From Lepidodermella squamata (taxonomy: Eukaryota > Gastrotricha): a DNA stretch of 64,000 bases. The translations under genes were made by a program, and so were the position numbers. The notes beneath the pieces were generated by a model. The model saw only the letters and a list, made by a program, of their open reading frames with translations. It did no database searches and was not told the origin of the DNA. This document shows positions 35,431-48,336 of this stretch, in pieces (position 1 is the first letter of the stretch; each line of letters opens with the position of its first letter). The stretch is taken from assembly GCA_047495785.1 (NCBI GenBank), contig JBLDXI010000007.1, positions 434,001-498,000 on the forward strand, given 5' to 3'.

Positions 35431-37825
35431 TCACCAGCTATCACCAGAATCTTGGAGCTGTTTCTTGCATGACTGCGTATTGTGCAAGTGGAAAGCATAA
35501 TTCACAGGGGCGATTGTCGCTTTTCGCTTCGAGCTGAAATCGGCCTTATCACGGGTCATTCGAAGGCAGACATCAGGCCGCCCAGAAGCACCAAGAGCGA
35601 TGTTAGTTCTAAACGAAATTTGCGCAGATCCCGTCGAATCAAACGACTGCGATAGCCCTAAAACCGGTAGAGCTATCGAATTTTTCGATGAAATATCAAC
35701 ACTAGTCGCGATTAACGTTTCAGCAGCTTGCGACCATAGGCTAATTGAGGCTGATCCTTTCACAACAACACTAGCCGCCACCTTAATCGAAGTCTCTAAA
35801 ACCAATCCATTGATCAATTCAATGCGATCAGCCGAGTCGATTACTGGGACATTAAGGTGGGCCACTTCGATCAAATCGGACGGCGCGTTCCAAACAGCTG
35901 ACATCATATCGTCCTGACCACGGAAGAGATCGGCGTGACGAGCAACAGCCACGCCTCGATCTTCATCCCCGCTGACTTTCATTGTTATCGAAGCGGCTGG
36001 GTCGACGTTTTGCCGCACTGGCGCGTCTCCGCCGATTAAACTCGACATTAACACGTCCATTCCAACAGCGTCGATTTCAACCTCGAATATCCGCCAGTTT
36101 TTACTGTTCACCGAGAAGCTGCTGTGGACTAGTGTGTCCGGAGCAACATTTTGAACATCCAATAGATAATTCAACGGTAACTGGTGGAAAAGCGGGCCTT
36201 CGACATACACCGAAGTTATAGGCACAGAACTTTTGACTGAAGACTCGTCTCGTAACGAGAAAACAACCGGCCCATAAGCTGATAGCAGTTTCTCTCGAAA
36301 ATTATCGTCAGTAGCTATTATCGTTCGAATTTTCTTCGATAAATACGCGGTGAATTCCGTCAAAACTGGAACGGACAAAATCTGCTCAACCGCCAAACCG
36401 AATGCCCTAGAGAATCTCCGATTATTCAGTAAAGCCGAATTAGGGCACAACAATAAGTCCAAAGCAGCAAATCGGATTTCAGGTTGAGATGACTGCTTCT
36501 CAAAAATTTGCAGCAAAGTGCTGAACTGGTCATCACTCGGTTCCCATTTCGTCCGTCTTAACGCACGTAAACATCCGGCTGAAATTTGAGGATGTTGCCC
36601 ATCTTTAACCGCTAAATCCCAAGTAAATTGCTGTGATAGAGGGAAATTAGCCAGGGCAGAATCTAGAGCTCTCGCAACAACTAGTTTACACGCGACGTAT
36701 TGGCATGTTTCGAATTTTGATTTAAGGTGGTCAAAAACTTGTTCGCTCGACTTTTGACATGCCGCAGATTGCCCGCTATGGCAGAGTTGGTTTAGTAGAC
36801 AGGTCACTCCGAAACTGATTTCTTGTCCAACGAATTGATCGCTCGATTTCTCAAGTTCTAACGACTTGTTAATAATGGTTTCGATCAAACCGGCGTTTGT
36901 TCGGTCGTGGCGATGAATACACATGTTTGAGAAGTACCTCCGTACAAACATCGGCTTTGAGAAGTAAGTTTCGAGTAGATTCTTGTGACTTTCAATAGAA
37001 TTAGACCCGGAGACACAGTCGACGAGAGAAATACTAAAAAAGCAGGTTATTTCATCAACAAATTGTTGAAAAATTACTGAACTCACCCTTCAACATTTTT
37101 ACATTGAGATTGGATAGGCTCAGGCTTCGATGAGATTGATTTCAAAGTTTCAAGTCCACTTTTACTGGACAAAACCTCCATAACTGACGCTAAATCTTTC
37201 CCATTTACGACAATATGGCCACATTCTGAGGTGCTAATTAGGTGGGCTTGGACGTCATTGCGAACAAAAACCGGCTCGACTTGTTCCGACCCAACCAAAG
37301 GCATCGTAACCAACTGCCGAGCATCAATCGAAATAGGATGATGTTGCCCAAAGTCATTGTCAAATTCGTTTTTAAACGCAAAATTTCCAGCTTTGTATTC
37401 ATTGTTAGTTTGAGGTACGAGTAGCTTGATGAATCCGTTGAGCAAGGCAGACAGAGTTTGGTTGCTGAATGACGCCGGGAAATAAGCCCCCGCTATCGAA
37501 TTGCCGCGAATATGGGCGATGGCAAAATCAGACTGGACACCTGATTTCGCGTGCTGGTGATGCGAATGAAACTCAACCCGCAATAGTTCGTCCTCTCCAT
37601 TCAGCCACAGGGTGCACGCATCAACATGACCGTGAAGTCGCAATTTCCGAAACGCGCTTTGACCAAGGGACTGAGCTTCGATCTTTGATTGATACGAATA
37701 ATGGTATAGACGGCCAAGTTCGAATTGATCTAATAAAAAAATGGTCTGATTCGTTCCAAATTAACTTTTTTCAGAAACTTACTTGATATAGAAAGCAAAC
37801 TTAGAAGAACCAAAAGTTGTTTCAT
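35431..37825 (-). CDS. MTTP: microsomal triglyceride transfer protein large subunit (MTTP)
   Basis: Large lipid-transfer protein that loads lipid onto apoB/vitellogenin-type lipoproteins in the ER lumen. Minus-strand exons 37825-37783, 37729-37087 and 37033-35431 give 762 residues. The short first exon encodes the signal peptide (MKQLLVLLSLLSIS). Exon 2 starts FELGRLYHYSYQS, the beta-barrel opening of the vitellogenin N domain, and includes the paired-cysteine segment ECGHIVV. Exon 3 carries the alpha-helical domain (many Cys and Leu heptads, e.g. CLLNQLCHSG) and the C-terminal beta-sheet domain. Human MTTP and nematode DSC-4 are, as I recall, about 890 residues, so this one is about 130 shorter. 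The shortfall is spread out rather than from a visible break. Family assignment rests on domain order and overall pattern. Confidence 0.82.
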
Positions 37826-38464
37826 TTGGCATATAAAAGGGCTAAAATAAGAAAAAAAATCGACATGAATTTTCGCAATTAATCTTTCCTTTCTTTTTTT
37901 TACGTCGAATTACTTCATGAGCTTACTCTGTGATATTTCATATTTTTACCGCATAATATAAGAACAACAGCAAACTATTTATCACGCACATTCACGCTCT
38001 TCGTATCAATCATACGTCCGTCATGAAATCATCAAACTATTTTTAAAACGAGGTTGCCGTAGACGGATGAAAAAAGCTCTATTTACGCAATGAAATCGTA
38101 ACATACCTGCAACAAGCATTCGCCGAGGAGGCGTTTACCATTCTTTTTCAGAATATAATTCCAACATATAGCACGTTCACTCATAAACACAACACGGGGA
38201 TCACGATGTATATCTTCTGCTTAAATATCGCGGCGCGTGAAAAACAAACATCAACACAAGCTGGGCTTTTTTGAATTTTCATTTCATTTCATTTTGAAGA
38301 AGAAGAAAAAAAGAGTAAGATTGATTGATGATACAAAACACGGGAAGACACAAAGAGAGACATAGAGCTAATACACACAGGCGTAGAAGGAGAGACAAGC
38401 ATACACAAAGAGAAAAGAAAAACACAAGAGCCGTTTTTACGAGTTTATACTCTATCAGATGGTG
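37826..38464. other. intergenic, MTTP upstream region
   Basis: 640 bp between same-strand genes, with the MTTP promoter and the USP37-like 3' UTR. A purine-rich AGAGAGAC/AAGAGAAAAG tract lies at about 38330-38430. Nothing else seen. Confidence 0.4.
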
Positions 38465-41224
38465 CTATTTAGTTGGTGTCGTCGGGATCGAATTGGAACC
38501 AGCCTGGTGCCAAATGGGATCGGCCGTGTAGAAAAACATGTAACCGTTCCACTTATTCTCTTCAAGAACGTTGGCCTCGGTGATACTCTGAGACAAAAAA
38601 ATCGATAATTCCATGAAAAAAATTATTAAGGAGGAATTTTCAAACCTTGACTGCCATGTCATCGAAGCGGAACCACCGCTTTAAAGTTGAGTGGTAAGCG
38701 TCAGTAGTATAATGGCCGTATTCTGAAGACGAGCCGTTGTGGCTAACAATGGCAGATAGTCGATATTTTGTATACTGCTTGCCATCACCTGTAGCAGCAG
38801 GCAGTTTCGCTGATTCATCCGCACTTTCTGATGCCGAATCCGGCACAACTCCCGATTCGGCCGATCGCGGCCGTTTCGTCGAAATAGGCACATTTTCGTC
38901 ATTCTCATCAGCCTTACTCTCGTCATTGCCGTAGAGGCGTTTGCGGCAGTTGTTAGCTGCAACACCACTGCGTGACGCGGTAGGCGATAACTTGGTCGGT
39001 GAAAGAAATTCTGATTTGAGCGCGCTTTTCGGCGACATCGGGCTGTTGATGAGCTTCGGAAACACGACGTCTTTCGGCGCACAGTACTTCGCCAAGTCGA
39101 GCTCGGACGGTATGGTGACCGGAAGCGTGCATTTCGTCCCAACGTTTGAGGTCATTGTGTAGAGAAAGCGTTTTAAATGAACGATGAAAACGCGAGGTAA
39201 CGACGCTAAGCAGTAAGACACAACCCCGCCCGCCTCGTGGCCGCACTGCTCGGGCCTGTACTCGATTTCCTCCTTCTGAAAGAAGTGATCAATGCAATCC
39301 TGAAGATTCAGCTCTTGGGGTGACGAAACACTTGGTACGTCGCCAAGATCTGCCAACCCGCCAGGGGTTCGATTTTCCGAGTCGAAATTCTCCTGTAACG
39401 GACCGTCAAGGTCGGGCAACTCGAGGTCATCGTTGTTACTCGACACCACTTGAATCTTTGGTTTCGAATCTCGATTGTGAAGGGCGGCGATCGACGCTTC
39501 AGCGTTAGGTATTGGCACCGATAGATTGTTGAATGACTCGACGCTTTCCGAGGCGATGCGATCACACTGGCGGCAAGACAGCGATTTTCGAAGTGTGAAA
39601 TCGAAATTCGCTGCAACCGGGTTCGCCGCCAGTTCGGCACTATTCGCTTCCGCCTCGCTTCTGAAATCCCCCATCGCGTTATTCATCGCCATAAAGCCCT
39701 GCCGGTGTTCCTCCTTGAGATCGTCGAGAACGCAGCACAGAAACTCCTGCGCATCGTGCTGCTGCGAATCGGTGAACTTTTTAGACGCATTCTTCACCGC
39801 GAGAAGCCTCGGCTTTTGCCGATCCATCGTGTCCGCCTGCGATGCTCCGCAACTTTTCAACAAATTCAACACGCAAAGAATCAACGAAGATTCAGTTGCC
39901 GCCTTATCGCGGTTCGCCACCGAGGTAGGCATAGGCGAGCCGAAAGCACGCTCTTTCATCTCCTTCTCCGCCAACTGCATCGCTTGCATTTGAATGAAAT
40001 AATCCTTGTTAATCCGTGATAAGTCGTAATTAAACGACGGCTGGGCGAAAAGCGCCTGTAGTACCGCGTTCATATAACACGAATTTCCGAGGTTCATCAA
40101 ACCGATGGGTGAATTCGAGCGAGTTCTCGCTACAACCGAGCTACTGGGCTGGGGCGAAGATGCCCTGATATCTGAGTATTCGTCTTTAAAATCGTCATGA
40201 ACCGCGTTTTCGTTCTCAAACTCGTATTCGCTTAAACGAGAAGGGGTTGGTTTTGGAAACGTAGGAGTAGCGCGGCTTGAAGTTCTACAGCAAAAATAAC
40301 GGTAAATCGAATGATTTTCCAAGAAATTAATACGTACCCGAATGGATTCGACCGACCGGTGCTGTAAGGAGGGCTGGTGTTTTCGTCCTTACTCTTCCGG
40401 CCGTAGATCGCAGAGGGAGTTTTGCATGAGGTAAGTTTTGTAGAACCATCAGCCCCTTTGACAACCGACGGAATCGGATTACTTTGCGAACCGACAGCAT
40501 TCGAAGGTGACGCGAACTGCTGCGATTTGAAAGAACCAAGTGTCGCAGAAGGTTTCGCTGCAGGCCTCGGTGATCCGTTGTATTGCCATTGACCGTAGCT
40601 GGAAGAAGTACTAGCCGGCCTGGTTGAGGCTCCGTAGAAATTGCCAGTGCTGATCGGTTTGTGAAGAGCAGGGGTGGATCCGCTCTTGATAGACGCCCGT
40701 TGCTGTTCACTGGAGCGCGAGTTATACGAGGAACCCGACGACATGTTCTCCTTATCATCGACACCAACTGGAACACTAACCCGGCCAGATACAGAACCGA
40801 AAACTGGCCCAGTCGATAGCGGACTGTTATCATCAATGATGTTTGTCTGAATAAAGTCTTTCACGGAGGCGAGTTCATCGAGATCGTTCGAGAAAATTTT
40901 GACGTCCGATATCCTTGTGCTGCTCTTAGGATCACCTTTGCCGGTTAAATGAATCTGCAATTGTTCTTTATCGCAGATGATCGATTTATCCCTATCCGGC
41001 TCGAAAGGCACGATGGAGATTCGGTTTTCGCCGTTTGCCGAAACACCGAGCCACCATTTACTGACGCGGTATTCGTGCATCTTAGAGTCCGGGCGCAAAA
41101 ACCGTAGCGTGGCATTTCGTATCCAGGATTGATCATACCCAGGCAGATTTCCCATGCATCGGACCTTAGGGACATTGAAACGAGCGCATTCCTGCATGCC
41201 TTGAATGGTTACATTTTCGGACAT
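38465..41224 (-). CDS. USP37: ubiquitin-specific protease, USP37 type
   Basis: Cysteine deubiquitinase of 882 residues; minus-strand exons 41224-40338, 40284-38646 and 38587-38465. Residues 1-130 read as a small beta-rich domain comparable to the N-terminal PH-like domain of USP37/USP29/USP26. A Ser-rich linker follows, including a KEN sequence at 158-160. The catalytic domain begins GLMNLGNSCYMNAVLQAL (Cys about 365, catalytic) and ends with the His box SEYGHYTTDAY and FDD. It carries a zinc-ribbon pair (CRQC ... plus a distal, degenerate pair) and a long insert with a KRPR nuclear signal. I see no ubiquitin-interacting motifs in the insert, unlike vertebrate USP37. The start was chosen at the first ATG after an acceptor ending at 41308. 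Confidence 0.85.
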
Positions 41225-42127
41225 GATCGTCGTTGGCCGGTCGTTGGCCAAAAAGCGCCAAAACGAGAGAAAGACGGATCGCAATAATTGTTCAATACTA
41301 ACTGATCCTAAGAAGAACACATAAAATAAGGCTCAATCAAGTTTTTAATCAGTCTCAGGTTTGTTTTTTTCGGTGCAAAAATTAGGCATCTCATTAAGAA
41401 AAAGAATACAACTCATTATTTCTGCTGCAAACGATAGAACAACAGAAACACATTTTAGAATCATCGAACGCATTTTCCCAGAAGACTCACTCAAATAAAT
41501 TCAAATATTAAGCAATAATATTTGTATCTTATCATCAGTTCTTTTGTACAAAAAATAGCAAAAGATGACGCTAAACCAACCGAAATATACGACTACAAGA
41601 AATGAAGCGTCAGTTTTTTAGAGATTGCGTAGCATTTTGTAAGAAACAGTGATCGAACACGTATAAATACCAAATTTAACCGAAATAAACACAAATTGTA
41701 AAACTCCTAAACCGTCGCATAATTTTTTGATACTGTTGTTAGCAAAAGATCCCAAACAGAAACATTACACCTATATATACAGAATAAGTATAGATGAATT
41801 TTATTTGCCTTGTAGATATAATTTCACTTCTTTGGTGGAAGGTCGTCGATTCGTAACAGACAACAAAAGCTTTGGCGAGAAAATAGCACTGTCATTTGTG
41901 AGAAAGGAATTTAGCTGACGATCAAGTCTACGTGTCACCATTTTCATCCGACGGCACTCAACAAAAATCAAACAGAAATGTAGAATGTTTCACATTGCTT
42001 TACACAATGCACAAGAGTAACATCAAATCAAGGGCAAGACAGTTAATTCAGGAGTTTTTTTTAAGGTCGATTGTGAAGAACGAGGCGAACGAAAGAATTT
42101 ACATAGCTGGATTTTTTGAAATCAGTC
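41225..42127. other. intergenic, no recognised feature
   Basis: 900 bp of AT-rich DNA between the USP37-like gene start and the tetraspanin stop, same strand. It must contain the tetraspanin 3' UTR and USP promoter. The possible acceptor TTCTTCTTAG (minus) ends at 41308. Confidence 0.4.
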
Positions 42128-43417
42128 TTACACATAACGAGTAGCTTGAGCTTTTATATCTGAGCGGAGAGTTTGGGCCAAGCAGATTCCGAAAATTTGG
42201 ACCACAGCCAGCGAGACTGCAACCGCTGCCACAGGCACCATATTGGATTGAATCCACTGCTCGCCAGCTGCTATGCAGCCTAATGAATGAATGTATGAGA
42301 CCGCGTCGGGTTTTTTCAACATGCCATTGCCACATTGGTAATTGATCAAAGAAGTCGGGCTTGACTTCGAGGCTCTTGAATTCGGGCTCCGAAGTTTGTT
42401 ATTATTATTAGTATTTGTGGAAGAAAAATTCGATGACTGAGATGAAAGGCTGTATTGTAATAGGATACTGTCCTGAAAAACGATACAATATTAAGAATTT
42501 ACAAGTTAGACTAAAAAAAGTAATACTAACTTTACAACAAGAGTATGGAACACCACAAGCTTCCTCGCCTGGGGAACTGCAATTGAAGTAGAGATTCTTC
42601 TCCCAATCGTGGTTTCCGTCGATTCCGCAGCAGTGAAGCCAGTCCTTCTGGACCCAATCAACTAAACTTTGCAGGTCGTCGTCTTCGCGGTACAACTGAA
42701 TAGCTTTCATCAATTCGTTTCTGACTTGATCTTTGAACTATAAATGGAGATTAAAAGCAAGTTGAAAGTCTAAAATCCACGTTGAAATTCCACGTCACTA
42801 TACCCAGTCTTTCAGTGCAAACAGCAGAACAGCCGCAGCTATGTACAGGAACAATACGGTTGAAATAGTGACGGCGTACTATATGACGAACGAATACAGA
42901 ATAAATTAATTTGGCATCCAGACAAAGTCATTCCAGCAATCATTACCATTAAAAGTAGACGCCTGTTTTCGCGAAGAGCCCCTACGCAGCCGCAGAAGCC
43001 TATAGAAAACATCAGACCGCCTGTGACTATTAATATCAGCGCCGGGTCCAAGAACGTCAGATCAGCTATCCGAGCCAAGTTGTCGAAAACTTGTTTTTCA
43101 GACCATGCCCATAAACCGACCGCAACGAAACCACCCCCGATTAACTGAAAAAATATGTTTCAAATAAAAAATTCCGCCTTAAAAATAGGTAGAATACGTA
43201 CCCAAAATAGCACATTGAAGCCGAATAAGAAATATTTGACGACACAACTGACTTCCGTGTGACCAGGATGATCTGGATGTGCGGCTGTATGTAGGAAGAC
43301 ATGCGAACTTCGGCCGTTGCCACTTGCAGGGACTACGACAACGGCAGGAAGGGCCGTGGCGGCGGCCAATCGATGCTGATGATGGTGTCCATTATGCGTC
43401 GGAGCGCGACGCACCAT
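42128..43417 (-). CDS. TspanC8-type tetraspanin
   Basis: Four-pass membrane scaffold of 346 residues; minus-strand exons 43417-43202, 43144-42947, 42878-42804, 42737-42531 and 42472-42128. The N-terminal cytoplasmic segment is unusually long and His-rich (THNGHHHQHR). Helices 1-4 are visible, with the polar GCVGALRENR loop after TM2. The large extracellular loop has CCG, a single Cys, CGVPYSCC, QCG and LGC, giving eight cysteines. This is the TspanC8 pattern (TSPAN5/10/14/15/17/33), whose members escort ADAM10 to the cell surface. Between cysteines 6 and 7 is an added Ser/Asn-rich insert of about 30 residues (STNTNNNNKL) that is absent from vertebrate members. An acceptor lies 29 nt before the ATG. 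Confidence 0.93.
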
Positions 43418-43867
43418 TTAATTAACAAATATGGCGCTAACTAATGCCTAAAAATAGAATAAAGTGACAATTCAACAACACAATATTCATCTAATTTACT
43501 ATCATTTTTAATTTCATGACACTTCTTCTGTTGCGAAAGCTGGTCTTCACAATCAATTTTTCAAGCATCGGACAGTCGATAGTAGATATACTGAATTCTT
43601 CTTAAAACTAGGTGTTCACATTATAAAGGTCGCCAATCATCTACACATGAGAGAAGCTTCATATTCAACTTAGCTATAACCGAGTTGCGCTTATAACGGA
43701 TATACGTAGTTTTGAATCAAGAAGGACAGGCAGTATTTTAATGGTCACCTTCATTCGGTGGTAGCTAATTCCGCATTCAGTATTTCAAGAGTGCAGGGAC
43801 GTATTAAAATTACAACTTTTCAACTAAACAGGGAAACGTCTTCTGTGTTGCGATAAGTTTTCTTAGC
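43418..43867. other. intergenic, no recognised feature
   Basis: 450 bp between COX6B and the tetraspanin, same strand. A minus-strand acceptor (CTATTTTTAG, ending 43448) lies just upstream of the tetraspanin ATG. No AATAAA is found close to it. Confidence 0.4.
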
Positions 43868-44170
43868 TTAGATGCGAGCAGCGAATGCGCCTCGTTCCCG
43901 TTGGTCGTCCCATTTCGCGTGCTGTTGAAAAAAATTGAAAAATTCAACTACAGCAGTGAAATAATTGAAACTTACAATATGATTTGGGCACAAGCTCTTG
44001 TAGACGCGCTTGAAGTATTCGCAGGGTTGGTGATCATCTCCGAACTTCTTGTGGCAACGGTGGTAATCGACGTAATTTTGCCAGCAGTTCCTCATTTGGT
44101 TCTGGTTCGGGAAACGCGGGTCGAACGGAGGCGACCACATGTAGGGGTTGCCGCTCTCGTCGTAGGGCAT
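43868..44170 (-). CDS. COX6B: cytochrome c oxidase subunit 6B
   Basis: 82-residue nuclear-encoded subunit of complex IV, on the intermembrane-space face. Minus-strand exons 44170-43976 and 43921-43868. [16 protein letters not shown] is the family hallmark. The twin cysteine motif is CX9C ([11 protein letters not shown]) and CX10C ([12 protein letters not shown]), giving the two disulfides needed for import by the Mia40 relay. The end, [15 protein letters not shown], matches the WDEQR..G.F motif. Short N-terminus as in invertebrate forms. A splice acceptor 23 nt upstream of the ATG hints at a trans-spliced or spliced leader. Confidence 0.97.
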   Translation of the reverse strand: MPYDESGNPYMWSPPFDPRFPNQNQMRNCWQNYVDYHRCHKKFGDDHQPCEYFKRVYKSLCPNHIVSFNYFTAVVEFFNFFQQHAKWDDQRERGAFAARI

Positions 44171-44806
44171 TTCGATTTCTTTGTCAAAAAATACTAGAAA
44201 AATAGAAAAATTTCAAATTTTCCAGATCTCAATCATCCTTTAATTTTTATATTTTCAAAAACCTTCAAATCGGTTTGGAAGAGCGATGCAACTCTCCAGA
44301 ATAAGTAACCGGTGTTGGGCGTCAAAGATGGTAGCAACAAATAAGAATAAACAATCTTTCTGTGCAAAGATTTGCCTATCGTCAACCGAATAATGCCCAT
44401 TTTTTCGTTACAAAAATTGAGCGGCGCCATGCATGCAAGGTGTTCAAGATCAATATGTTATAGTGCATGCGATATTTGCGTATGCTGCAAACATACATGC
44501 GCACGCTCTCACACGTGTTTAATATATACCGAACGCAAAACAGTATGTACAGAGTGGCATACAAAAATTAATTTAGTTGAATAACGGTTATTATAGAAAA
44601 AGACGCGCAGAACCAGAATGATTATGATCGTTATTGAAAACAAATCTCTTATTCACATTTCGTAACGATAATATTATATTTATATTGGAAAGACTTTAAG
44701 GACAGTAGTCAGTTGTCACTTTCCTAGCAACGAATAGAATGTTCTAGAGAAAACCACCAATTGTGTTAATATGTTATAGCCCCATGCGTTCCAACAGAAA
44801 GATGAT
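44171..44806. other. intergenic, no recognised feature
   Basis: About 640 bp holding the SLC41 3' UTR and COX6B upstream region. Alternating purine-pyrimidine runs (CATGCATGCAAG, TGCATGCGATATTTGCGTATGC) occur around 44428-44500; no coding signal. Confidence 0.4.
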
Positions 44807-46792
44807 TCAATCGCCCAGATCGCGATCGCCGTCGCCGGTCAATGCCAGTAGAGCAAAAGCTGCGGCTAGCAGGCCGGTTCCCAAGAGATCACCAAGAGCA
44901 GTTAAATACGGAATTGCTGAAAATCGCAAAAATCATAACTTATTCGAAGGAAATTTTGGTAAAAAAAAACTATACCACAATTGTCAGGATCAGATCCCCT
45001 CGCCCACAAAAAGTGAACGAGCCAATGGCAGACGAAAAGCAGCACAAATACTTGCAGAAGAGCAGCAGCTAGATAGAAGGCTGCGAATTTGACAGTCAGA
45101 CTAGTATGACCACCAGAAGAGAAGTGAATCGTGCAGATGAAGATCACGTGCCCCGGTAGAGCCAGCAACATCAGAACACGAGCTGTACGACTTTCTGCGT
45201 CGTTTCTCCAGAACACATCACGCAATGATGGACAACTGGCGAAGAACGACTTGGTAGGAGCAGGCGATCTGACCATTGGAACAGTGTCACTATCAACGTT
45301 TTCGTCGACAATTTCTTCGCTGTTTGCCTCGACTTTGCTGTCATCAGCATGCGCTGCTGCACCGCAATGCAAGCGAGTTGAAAGCCTGCTCGCTTGAACT
45401 GCAACCAAGTTACCGCCAACACCGTTGATAACAGGCTGGAAGACAGCGATTCCACGGAAGAGGTTGACCGTTACTCGAAGGATGAAGCCACCAACACTTG
45501 AAATAGCCATGGCAGAGATAACCGGAAGCCAGCCCTCGCATAGCGCTGCTTGAGTGTCTGGGCAGCGACAGGCGATTGAAAGGCAGATCGGAATCAAACC
45601 CAAGAGACCAAGTGTGACGATTCCATCGACCCAAGCGAAATCAGCTAGGACCGGAATGTAAAGAAGAGATGACACAAAAGCAAGAATTAACAGAGTTGTC
45701 AGGTCTCCCAGTGATGCAGCAATCGGAGTCGCAACATTATCCGGGTTGATTTTGAATCGCCTCGACAACAATATTACCGAAACCATGATCGCAGCTAACA
45801 AAAGGCTAGCAAGTGAAGCAGTGGTACAGGAAGCGGCCGTCAGAAATAATGCATGCCAAAAATTGAGCGATCCTTCTTTGACAAAGTTGCCAATAATGGC
45901 GACAATAGAAGCTAAAAACCCAACAGTCACAGCTTGAACTTGAATCAAAGCCATATTGCCCACAACAAGATTTCCACGCTGCTCTGCAGTATCCATATTG
46001 CCTTTGTTGGCTTGAGTCGACAAGCGACTCGCCAAAGTCATTTCGAGATTTCCTTTCAATCCCAACAGAGCAGGAACAAGAATAAAAACCTCGGGTACTT
46101 GTACGAAAACATCCCAATGTTGGACGTGATCAAGCACCATGCCAGCACTAACCATTCCGAAACCAGCGATGAGAAATGGAATGAAAATTTGAACGGCCAC
46201 TTGTAGTGGATGCTCTACAACGCTGTCATTGCGTTGAAGGCTATTTACTACATCAGTATTGTCTTCAGAGTCAGATTCGTAGAAACTGGTTCCGGCAAAG
46301 CTGCCACATCTGCAGCATAGAAACCTAGTGCCTGGAGATGACGATGAAGAATTGTTGCGCAGAAACCGGCGATTGGAAAGAGGTGTCAGCAAGCCCGATG
46401 TGTTATTCCGCCGTGCTTTACTTGGGGTACCGGAATCTGGTGTGTCATCGTGGACCAGAGGTGAAAGCGTCGAGACACCCCCTCGTTCCTCGTCAATATC
46501 AGATATATTTCGATCACAGTCATCATTCGAAACCATAATCATGATTTTGTTATCTGTTTCAGAAGAAGATGCCGCCTGAGGTTGGTCAGCGAAAAATGAA
46601 GAGGTATGTTCAACATTTGATTTCGGTGAAGCTAAAAATGTCACATGAAATTCGAGGTGAACAAAACAATGATAGGCAAATCATACCAGTATTAGCGCTG
46701 AAGAATGCCTCTGTGTCATCTTCGCTACCGTTGACGTCGCTATTAATTAGGGGCGTATAAGCATGCCCATTCTTCAGGCGATGCATCTGCAT
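44807..46792 (-). CDS. SLC41A1: SLC41 family magnesium transporter
   Basis: Eukaryotic MgtE-like Mg2+ transporter of 623 residues in the plasma membrane. Minus-strand exons 46792-46687, 46631-44976 and 44916-44807. After a long acidic/Ser-rich cytoplasmic N-terminus, two MgtE-type membrane halves follow. The first has [18 protein letters not shown] and [18 protein letters not shown]; the second has [16 protein letters not shown] and [14 protein letters not shown]. The repeated GN(L)..ASR.ST and P...ALGDL motifs are the family's ion-path elements. The final exon gives only 36 codons, ending in an acidic [10 protein letters not shown]. Human SLC41A1 is about 510 residues, so the N-terminus is extended here. 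The symbol denotes the family; orthology to A1, A2 or A3 is not resolved. Confidence 0.94.
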
Positions 46793-48336
46793 ATTATTTA
46801 TCACAAGTGTGGATAACTCAATGTGTTTAATATATCTAGAGAACAAATCAGCGAAATGAATAATGTTTGATCCATAAATACGCAGAACTCATTATACGAA
46901 AAATAACGAACAGTTAAAAGAATACTATTGGTTAAAAGAATCATAATCAAGAAGTAGTAATTCAAAAAGCACAGCGTCTACATTGTAATAGTTCCAACAT
47001 TCAGCCAACATTCAGCCCATATTGCTATACAACTGCTGCATTAGGGTCTCACAAGTGGTTTAAAACAGGCAGGACAAAAATTACAGGAGACAGCTGAGAA
47101 GCTTGCTCAACATGCGATATACAGATACTATCAGCTATGAAAGCCGAAGAGGGTATACTCCTGAAACCTGAAACTGTACTAAAGACTAACGCCACGACAA
47201 AACATGATTCGGCAGTATTTCGGTCATGCACTCCGCACTGCCTGGCTCCCAAGAATCGAGCTATGAGATTCAACTTTCAGGTGGGGTCGTTTGCAAATGA
47301 CCGGGGTTGTAACCGAACAAAGTTTTTTACTGCCAAAACGCATTTCAGTGGGCTTACAGGAAACTAAAACTTCTCCAGACGCCAGATGCATCAACCATCG
47401 ACTCCATCACTGTATAGCTGCTCGAGTGACATATTTACAATAGATACTCGATAGTCAATAGTCTGACTTAGATCAGCGATCTGAGTTCTGACATGTCTTC
47501 TCAACATTGCTCCCAAAATCCCCGATCCCCACTTCTGACCTTTCTTTCGTTCTGACCTCCCCTGGTGCAGCGAAAATTCTCAGACATCAGACAATAAGCA
47601 CGCGATAATTCGAAAACCTTAAAAATGAAAGGTGAAATGCCAAGCTGAAGAGTGTTGGGACCGAATTCGCGCTGCGCCTCCCTACTTCCTACGGTTGCCC
47701 AGCCTACTTGAAGACAAGCTGACCACATCGGGATCGGCGTTTTCCTTCGCGGCTGATGCGAGTATTTAGCAATTTTTTGCAGTTTTGAGTTTGTAACATT
47801 TATATTCATAAATTACAGGAAAAATATTAAAATTACGTTTTAAGGGTTTAAATATAATTTTAATTTTCCTAGATACCCCTTGGCAACGCTTCTTTATCAG
47901 AAGGCCGGCCACATGAAAAAACCTTCTGACTTCTGACGACTGTCATTCGCTGTGCTGGACACGCTTTGACATGGCTTTAATGGTTATGAACTAACCGCAA
48001 AATAGAATGACGCTTATCCCTGGTTTGTAGCAACGGTGATTTTTAGCTATCTGCTTACCTTGCCCAACTGACTTCAGCTCATCGAGAGTCATCGGGAAGA
48101 AGTCTGTCTTTTTGTGCGACCCTTATAATTCTCTTATCAAATCGGGGCTTCGGATTTCTAATTAATTTTGCGCTGCTTTCTGTCTAACTTGACCATACCC
48201 ACAAATAACGCATAATACATTAAACTGTTAGTATGCTATTCTCATTCTCCATTATTATCTACGTAGGTATGCATATTTTGGTATGGAACAACGATCTTCC
48301 ATTATGCTGAGAGCCCTTTGAAATTTTAATTGTCAA
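46793..48336. other. intergenic between divergent genes
   Basis: 1.5 kb separating SLC41 (minus) and the LRR/IQ gene (plus). It contains a possible acceptor TTCTCTAG (minus, ending 46836) for SLC41. No TATA box, repeat or RNA gene was recognised. Confidence 0.4.
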
